This document shows, one piece after another, positions 57,154 to 64,000 of a stretch of DNA of 64,000 nucleotides. Location: contig JAACJO010000019.1 of NCBI GenBank assembly GCA_013368445.1, forward strand, positions 434,001 to 498,000, in the 5' to 3' direction. A program made the position numbers and the translations under genes. Source of the stretch: Leucocoprinus leucothites (taxonomy: Eukaryota > Basidiomycota > Agaricomycetes > Agaricales > Agaricaceae). The first letter of the stretch is position 1. The number at the start of each line of letters is the position of its first letter. Under the pieces are notes generated by a model that worked only from the letters and a program-made list of their open reading frames with translations, made no database searches and was not told where the DNA came from.

Positions 57154-58746
57154 CAGTGGCTCAAAAAACTGTCCCAATGTTTTCGCATTTTGGACATATT
57201 TGCTAATACCAGGGCAGATATATGGCCTAGCATCCTGAAAATATTCACACAGGTACCTTGACATATTGGGCGCATATATTCCCATGATCACATGACCTTG
57301 TCCATCAATGAATTAATAATGAATTATCGAAAATATCTACTCATTGGGACAGTTTTTTGACCCTCTGTTATCTACCTACTCAATACTTTGTATGACCTCC
57401 TCTTGCCCTGATAACTGCCTCAATCCTTCTGGGCATGCTTTCTATCAGCCTTTGGCACCTTTCTGCTGGAATCTTATTCCACTCCTCTACTAGCCTCTCC
57501 CACAATTCAAATACTCCCTTGGGTGGTCTTTCATATGCCTTCAGCTGGTCCTTCAGGTAGGTCCAGAGGTGTTCAATGGGATTTAGGTCAGGGGATTGTG
57601 CAGGCCATGGTAGAACTTGAATGTTGTTGTCCACAAACCATTGTTGTCCCAGTTTTGAGGTGTGTTTTGGGTCATTATCCTGCTGGAATATCCTCTCCTC
57701 CTCCTCCATCTCCAACTTTTCAAAGCTTTCCACCACCCCATTGTCCAAAATCTCGCAGTATTGCACTGCATCCATATTCCCTTGAACCTCTATCAGTTTT
57801 CCTACCCCATTCCACCCCATACATCCCCACACCATCATGTTACCACCTCCTCCATGTTTGACAGTAGGGAGAGTGGTCCTATCTGACAGTGGTTCCCCCC
57901 TCTCCTTCCAGGTATACACCTTTCCATCTGACCCAATCCTGTTGATCTTTGTTTCATCTGTCCACAACACCCTCTTCCAGTCCTCCACTGTCCAATTCCT
58001 ATGTTCATGTGCAAAGTCAAGGCGTTCCTCACGATGTCGCTTTTTGAGTAGAGGTCGTTTGATCTTGGTTACAGAGCGAAATCCATTATCCTGAAGGGTA
58101 TTTCTGACAGTTTGGGGTGTGACAGGGTCAGACAGAGTAGAGTTAATGAAAGTTGTAGCCTGGACAGCATTGTCTAGCTTTCCAGAGGTTATTTGGTGAA
58201 TTATTGCTTTTTTATCACGAGGAGAAAGCTTGGAAGGATGTCCTCCCTTGTTGTTTTCCTTGTCCCCATCAACTTCTTTCTTGATCCTCCCAACAGTAGA
58301 CTTTCCTAGACCAGTTTTATGTTCAATCTGGCACAAGGAATAGCCATCTTTGAGAAGAGAAGTGACTTGGGAGTATTGGGTAGAGGAGATAGCTTTCATG
58401 ATGTAGTGGCAGGAAGAAAGACAGTTGTAGCCATCTCAACATGTCAACCAAGGTCACATGATCTTGTTTATTACTCCCACGCCTGCCCTGATGCTCCCCT
58501 GGCATGTTACAAGGTAGATACTGGGAGGCTGACAGGGGGTCAAAAAACTGTCCCAATGAGTAGATATTTTTGATAATTCATTATTAATTCATTGATGGAC
58601 AAGGTCATGTGATCATGGGAATATATGCGCCCAATATGTCAAGGTACCTGTGTGAATATTTTCAGGATGCTAGGCCATATATCTGCCCTGGTATTAGCAA
58701 ATATGTCCAAAATGCGAAAACATTGGGACAGTTTTTTGAGCCACTG
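57154..58746 (-). mobile_element. Complete Tc1-type transposon with 214 bp inverted repeats
   Basis: A 1,593 bp element flanked by TA (57,152-57,153 and 58,747-58,748). Terminal inverted repeats span 57,154-57,367 and 58,533-58,746 and are nearly identical. Each arm itself starts and ends with inverted copies of a 26 bp motif (CAGTGGCTC... outside, CAGAGGGTC... inside, sharing AAAAAACTGTCCCAATG). It encodes an intact transposase. Confidence 0.95.
57380..58399 (-). CDS. Tc1/mariner transposase, intact, DD34E
   Basis: A single uninterrupted 339-residue ORF between the inverted repeats. The N-terminal half has two helix-turn-helix regions (YSLCQIEHKTGLGKSTVGRI near residues 20-40, and the SPRDKKAIIHQI region near 60-75) followed by a Tc1 linker. 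Catalytic residues: Asp in LWTDETK, Asp in IFQQDNDPKHTS, and Glu in SPDLNPIEHLW, with 34 residues between the last two, the Tc1 spacing. Length is typical of the family. It is the only transposase in the window with all key motifs and no stop, so this copy may be active or very recent; it inserted into a decayed host element. Confidence 0.96.
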   Translation of the reverse strand: MKAISSTQYSQVTSLLKDGYSLCQIEHKTGLGKSTVGRIKKEVDGDKENNKGGHPSKLSPRDKKAIIHQITSGKLDNAVQATTFINSTLSDPVTPQTVRNTLQDNGFRSVTKIKRPLLKKRHREERLDFAHEHRNWTVEDWKRVLWTDETKINRIGSDGKVYTWKERGEPLSDRTTLPTVKHGGGGNMMVWGCMGWNGVGKLIEVQGNMDAVQYCEILDNGVVESFEKLEMEEEERIFQQDNDPKHTSKLGQQWFVDNNIQVLPWPAQSPDLNPIEHLWTYLKDQLKAYERPPKGVFELWERLVEEWNKIPAERCQRLIESMPRRIEAVIRARGGHTKY

Positions 58747-58748
58747 TA

Positions 58749-60597
58749 AAAGAACATGTTGATAAGATTGCATATGCACAATGGGGTCCCAAGTTTCCAG
58801 AAGCTGGTGTTGGAAAAGAATGGACATACTGTTTTGTCAAGAAGCATAGTGACAGGCTTCACATGTTCAGGGCTTGACCCCTTGATACTCAATGGGGACA
58901 GGCAGGAAATGAGGTCATACACAAGCAGTATTCTGAACTGGTTGAGGAGGTGCAGTTGCATAGAGACAATAGAGAGCCAATCACACCAGAGTGCATCTGG
59001 GCTATGGATGAGAGTAGATTCCAGGCTAATGGAGGTGAAGGATATTAACAAGTTATTGGGAAGATAGGCAAGAAAATCCAGTATCAGCAACAAGGCAGCT
59101 CTTATGAGAACATTACTGTTTTGGTTACAATTGGCACTGATGGAAGTGCTCTTTCTCCAGCAGTTTTATTTGCTGGAAAGGGGTATCTTGTGAAGTGAAA
59201 ACAAGATAACCTTGCAAATGCATTGTGAGTAGTATAATGGTCAGATTAATAGTTTTATTAACTATTAAACCCATTACAGCCTTGGGTACTCCAAAAAGGG
59301 ATAGACTGACAATACCATTGGTCTTGAGTATGCAAAGCACTTTAAACTTCAAACTTGCACAAAAGCTCATAGCCACACCTATATGCTCTATATTAATGGA
59401 CATTGTTCCCATCTTACCTGATCTTTCTTGGAACACTGCTGAAATTATAACATCAAAGTCATTTGTTATCCCACACACACCACACACCTTTATCAGGGTC
59501 TGGACATTGTTGTCTCTAGTCCCCTCAAAACAGAATTTGGTAAAGCTTGAGATTGTCTTCTCTGAGAAACTGGAAGTATTGTCTCAAAGGAGAATTTTCT
59601 TACTGTGTATGGAAAAGCACATCTTTCCATTTTAAAGCCAGATCTTGTTAAGAAGGCATTCTCTCTCACTGGTCTGGTGCCATTCAATCATAATGCTATT
59701 AACAAAGACAAGTTTGCCCCAAGTCATGACACTTCTTTTCACTACATCAGTCCTGTCGAGCCACCAACACCAGTGTACACTGTTTCTGACCTATTTATCA
59801 ACATTATACAACCAAGTACATCACCTGAGCATGAATCAACAGCAATACATGAAACAATGATCTAACTGCTTTGACTCACACTCCCCCAACTCGCTTTGAC
59901 AACTACTTGCTCACTCATCTCCGAGTCACCCATTAAATCCACCATGCCACCTCCTGACATCCAGACCCTTCAACTGTCACCTGTTAAGCATCATGGTTCT
60001 CATATGAAGAAGTCTTCAGTTGATGACCTTCTTGGCATAGAAGCAACAACTACTCTTGAGAGGGACTTGCAGGCTATGTTGCTTGAAAAGAGCAAGGAGG
60101 AAGACATCCTATGAAGCCATGTCATGCAGCTTCAGGCCTCTATGGTGCTTCAGCATATCTATTGTAGTCAGTTGTGTTGTCAGCTAAATGCTTGAGAATC
60201 CAAGGCTCAGAAGGGAAGGGCAAAGGGGAAGCGGTTCTTAAATGATGGGCTTGCAAAGCTGCTCACTAGCAATGAGTGGTACAAAGCAATTAAACCACAC
60301 AAGGAGGACCTAGAGGAGGAAGAGCATGCTCAGGCTGCCAAAAGGGATGTCAGAGCATTATTCAATCAAGAGCTTGTGAAATGGGCCAAAAACAAGGAGG
60401 AACAAAAGCAGTGGAACAAGGAGGGGATCCTGAGATGGCAGAGTGACTTAGAGAGATGGAATACAGCAAGGCAAGTGGCAAAAGCGAAGAGAAAAAAGCT
60501 GAATGAGTGGGAAAAGGTCAACCCCAAGCCAAAGAAGGCTGATTATGAGGAAAAGGGCATACCTAAGCCAAAAGTGAAGGATTTCAATTCCTCATAG
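58749..60597 (+). pseudogene. pogo-type DDE transposase, decayed
   Basis: The plus strand reads, with stops and frame changes, WAMDESRFQANGGEG (first Asp, near 59,000), ITVLVTIGTDGSALSP, LYINGHCSHLT (the second catalytic Asp appears as Asn, near 59,390), HTTHLYQGLDIVVFSPL (third Asp, near 59,500), then a Ser/Pro-rich linker and a long Lys/Glu-rich C-terminal coiled region ending at 60,597. It differs clearly from the transposase at 17,391-21,533. Its N-terminus was separated by the Tc1 insertion at 57,154-58,746 or lost. Confidence 0.78.
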
Positions 60598-61241
60598 GGT
60601 GATAATGGAGATGGAGATGATTCAGAGTGGGAGGACATCAGTGGGAAGGAGGAATGAAAGCCTGAGTCATTGATCAGCCAGATTGGTGATGAAATTGGAC
60701 AATGTGACATGGGAATCGTCATGCTGTACAAATGACTCAACTTTGCCCAAATAATTGCTCTGGTACGGTTCATCACACAGTACCTCTGTTCCATTTCCCC
60801 CGTACTCTATTTTTTATATATGCACAGTATACATGATTCTACATAATCATACCAAGTTATGGAGCATTATGCGCTCATTTTGACTTATGATAATTGATTT
60901 ACTAATTTGGCATACAACTGAGTAGTGTATTACTGTAGGCCAGGAAAAGTACTACCAACCCGGGTTTTCCTCTCCCACGGTCAAACTTATGGGAGAGTCA
61001 ACCACTTGTATGACATCAGTGAATACTAATCACCCAACATATTTCCTGGGCATGTGACTTCTCATATGCTGGGAATTTTCCGTAGAGTACTGGCAATCAG
61101 GGTATATACATACTTGCTGGGGATAGTTATACAGGGATTGAAACATAACAGTAATAACATATCATACAACACAGGACCCAAAATGGGTGTGAGTCAATGT
61201 GTTGCAACGCATCAAAAATCTCTAGTTATTCTTATTGCTGT
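60598..61241. other. Intergenic sequence, no feature recognised
   Basis: AT-rich, no long ORF and no LTR or TIR ends identified. It may hold the left end of the MULE, whose terminal repeat cannot be identified without the other end. Confidence 0.4.
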
Positions 61242-64000
61242 ATGGCAGACCCAAGCAGTCCTCATCATGTCACATCACAATACTGTACCAGCTGCAAGAG
61301 GGATCATGATATATCACTATTCAAGTCACACAAAACTGGCTATTCAAAGACATGTAAAGATTACTCTGTATGTAATGCTCAGCACTATGCAGCCTCCAAG
61401 AAAGGGTCAAATAAACACAAGAGCAACGGTGCCAATCCTACGACTATCAACACACAGGATGACAGTGGGAGCCCTGACATCGAAGAAGTTGATGGATTAT
61501 CAGAGCTGTCAGTCAACACATTTCTTGAAGTAATTGAGGCTGGGATGGAAGAACTGGTCAAGCTAGAAGCCAAGGTGGATCTGTCAGGAGTCATAGATGA
61601 GGTGGGGCACAAGAAGGAGCTGAGAGAGTATGCAGAGTGAGTGGCAGAAAAAGTTTATGAGATAAGTCAATATCACTTCTGGTACAATTATCAAATTCTA
61701 TTTATGACTTGATATGAGAAACTAACAATGTAACAATCCAGTTACCACAGCTACTATTGTTCAAAGAGTGAAAGGAAAATGCAGTTTGCATTTGATTGTG
61801 CTCAGTCAAGGGAGCGTCAACACAAATCCAAAAAAAAGGAAGATGGGGTCAACTTATGAGACTGAGGTTCAATGAGCCAGTTTGAATGCCACGGTTGGCT
61901 TTATATCACCCTATCTAATGAAAGCCCCATTGCCCATATCAAAATCACTCATGTAGATGCTCATATTCCATATTGTTGCATGGAGGTCCCCATGCATATT
62001 AAGGAGCTGGTCGAAAGGAATGTACATCTGTACCCATCACAAGTGAGTGGTGTGACATTAATTATGTATTAAGGGACCGATATATAATCTGATGTCAAAA
62101 CCATGATCTAGATCTGGGATCTTGTCCTTGAGAGGACTGGACTAAACCTAAACTTTGGTCGAAAGGCCATTCATTACCTATGGTCCAAACAAAATAAATC
62201 TCAGTAGCAGCTCAACCTAGAAGATGAACTTCTGTCATCAATCAAGCTTGTTAAACATGCACAAATGGACAAAAAGGTTAAGCTGGTGCATTTGTCACAG
62301 AAGCCTGGATACAAGGCAGTTGCCTTGTCACTACCACTAATTCTTGCACAATGGGGTTCTCATATACATGAGGTATCTTTGGATTCAGCATGTAAGTCTA
62401 TATTTGATGTGATTATTCTATTCTAATTATAGACTCTAGGGAAAACCAACAGCTCGAATTATGAGGTCTTTGCACTCCTAGGAGAGATACATGGCTCTGG
62501 ATGCCCAATTGGTTATCTCTTCATTAAATCAATGGGCCAAGGCATTACAGGGGTCAAGGAATACTTTATTAAACAACTTCTTGTGCACTTTCAGGACAAG
62601 TGGGAACTCAAGCCTATCATCACACTCACAGACAAAGACCAAGCTGAAATTAATGCTTGTCAAAACACCTTTCCTGAAGCAAAGCATCAGCTCTGTTTCT
62701 GGCATTGCTTACATGCTGTGAAAACTCGACTCTCTGTCTTACACTAACAACCCCACCACTACAATGTACTAGATGCCAAGAAGGAGTTTCCATATATAGA
62801 CAAGGACTTTGTACCTGTCACACAGATACCGGGTCCATTATCTGTGCGTACATATACTCATACAGTCACTTGAGGTTCATATTTTTCTGAATTATTATAG
62901 GAGAAAGAGACTGTTGTGCCACAGAAGACAATCCCTCACTTGAAGGTTGTATTTGGCAACAAGTTAATTTAGCCAAAGCCACCCCTACCGCAACCTCCAG
63001 CTGGTCACACTCCAAGTCATCTCACTATTCGGCTTGGTGGAGTCATCAAATCTATTGTATCGCTACCTGAAGGTATCAACCTGGGTGATGGGTTAGAGAA
63101 AATGGACAACCCTACTGATGACATGGAGGACAGTGACTCATCAGATGTACTCAAACAGGTCGAGAAACTGATAACAGCATCTGCAAATGAACAGGACATT
63201 GAAGATGGCCCTGATTGGATGTTTAATCAGGACAAAGTTGTATCAAAGAAATCTGACTATGTCTTTTGCCCAGCTGCCCATCGCGCTCAGATCCTGAGAC
63301 TTTTCACCTCCCACTTTTGCCAACACCCAATGTTCCCACAGCGACGAGGAACCAATGCCACATCCGAGGAAATTCGCCAGAATGCAGTCTGGGAGATGTA
63401 CTCGTTTTGTCATGAACGGAACTTACGTGAGGTTTGGGGATACATGTGGACCTCATGGTATTCTCCTCCAACGTGGAAGCTTTGGGCATGGGCGGCTGCA
63501 TCATTTCTCTCCCGGCTTCGAACAACCATGAACGTTGAAAACTTTTGGCGGCAATTCAAGCACATTTTCTTACAGCATGTGCGGCGTGCACGACTTGACC
63601 AAACCATATGGATTCTCATCAATCGGGTAACACCATCATATATTAACCGGATGGAACAACTTTCAGCTACGTATCGTCTCGGGCGAAGTAAATCACTAAC
63701 AACATATCAGAAAACCTTCAAGAAGGTATGGCGCAAATTGGAGAAGGCATCTGTGTCAAAAACCATATATGATGTTGACATCAGCAAATGGTCGTGTAAC
63801 TGCGGTACCCAGAAATTTAACTCACATCATTTGTGCAAGCACCTGGTCCAAGCCGTTGAACCTCCGTCGGTTGAATTTTGGGGGCAAGTAACAAGGCGAC
63901 GGACTGTACCAATATACCGTCATCGTTTGCTGGTCCTGCGCGGGACATTGTCTGATTCGCATAATCGTCCCATGTTCGAGGGTTCTATAACAGATGGGGA
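61242..64000 (+). pseudogene. MULE (Mutator-like) transposase with SWIM zinc finger, runs off the window
   Basis: ATG at 61,242 (MADPSSPHHVTSQYC) opens an N-terminal zinc-binding region with paired cysteines (YCTSCKRDHDISLF, KTCKDYSVC). After introns, the core follows: EVFALLGEIHGSGCPIGYLF near 62,470-62,530, ITLTDKDQAEINAC (catalytic Asp, near 62,635), CFWHCLHAVKTRL near 62,695-62,730, then a long exon from about 62,900 with NVENFWRQFKH and a SWIM finger WSCNCGTQKFNSHHLCKHL near 63,790-63,850. Order and motifs are those of fungal MULE transposases. Stops near 61,638, 61,858, 61,864, 62,204 and 62,970 indicate decay, though the SWIM exon is open to the end of the window. Confidence 0.82.

Overview
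This window reads as a transposon-dense piece of a filamentous fungal genome, most likely an agaricomycete (mushroom-forming basidiomycete). The grounds are a NACHT NTPase gene with 51-57 nt GT-AG introns, several G-domain (P-loop GTPase) genes of a type I associate with agaricomycetes, chromodomain Ty3 retrotransposons, and pogo, Tc1, hAT-like and MULE DNA transposons. No rRNA, tRNA, CRISPR or bacterial feature was seen. The species assignment is inference.

Layout. (1) 1-13,665: two head-to-tail copies of one Ty3 chromovirus sharing a central LTR. The first copy is cut by the window edge; the second is complete but riddled with stops. Each carries gag, pol with a C-terminal chromodomain, and a third ORF with zinc knuckles. 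(2) 13,666-30,014: a nest. An old minus-strand Ty3 element (E2) received a ~1.37 kb LTR-like element (R), which received a pogo-type transposon, which received a solo LTR and a second R copy. E2 was also hit by Ty3 element E1 (itself hit by the tandem array of part 1), and its 5' LTR by Ty3 element E3 (itself hit by a solo LTR). Target-site duplications resolve most of these steps. (3) 30,015-49,433: a genic island with one complete NACHT gene, GTPase genes and gene fragments, and a partial segmental duplication whose two copies carry different transposon insertions and act as each other's empty sites. (4) 49,528-56,702: solo LTRs, a broken Copia element, inverted repeats and the 3' end of another Ty3 element (E4). 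(5) 56,703-64,000: a complete Tc1-type transposon, a decayed pogo-type transposase, and a MULE transposase with a SWIM zinc finger running off the end.

Most striking: inside the GTPase gene at 46,593-49,433 lie 19 tandem units of about 69 bp. Nearly every unit is a complete spliceosomal intron (donor, branch point, acceptor) of about 66 nt followed by a 3-nt micro-exon. Second, three different Ty3 LTR families carry an 11-nt primer site two bases after the 5' LTR that is exactly complementary to the predicted 5' end of their own transcript, the arrangement of Tf1-type self-priming. Third, one LTR family encodes a conserved ~68-residue peptide in its U3 end. Coding potential of most elements is destroyed, largely by C-to-T changes at CpG.
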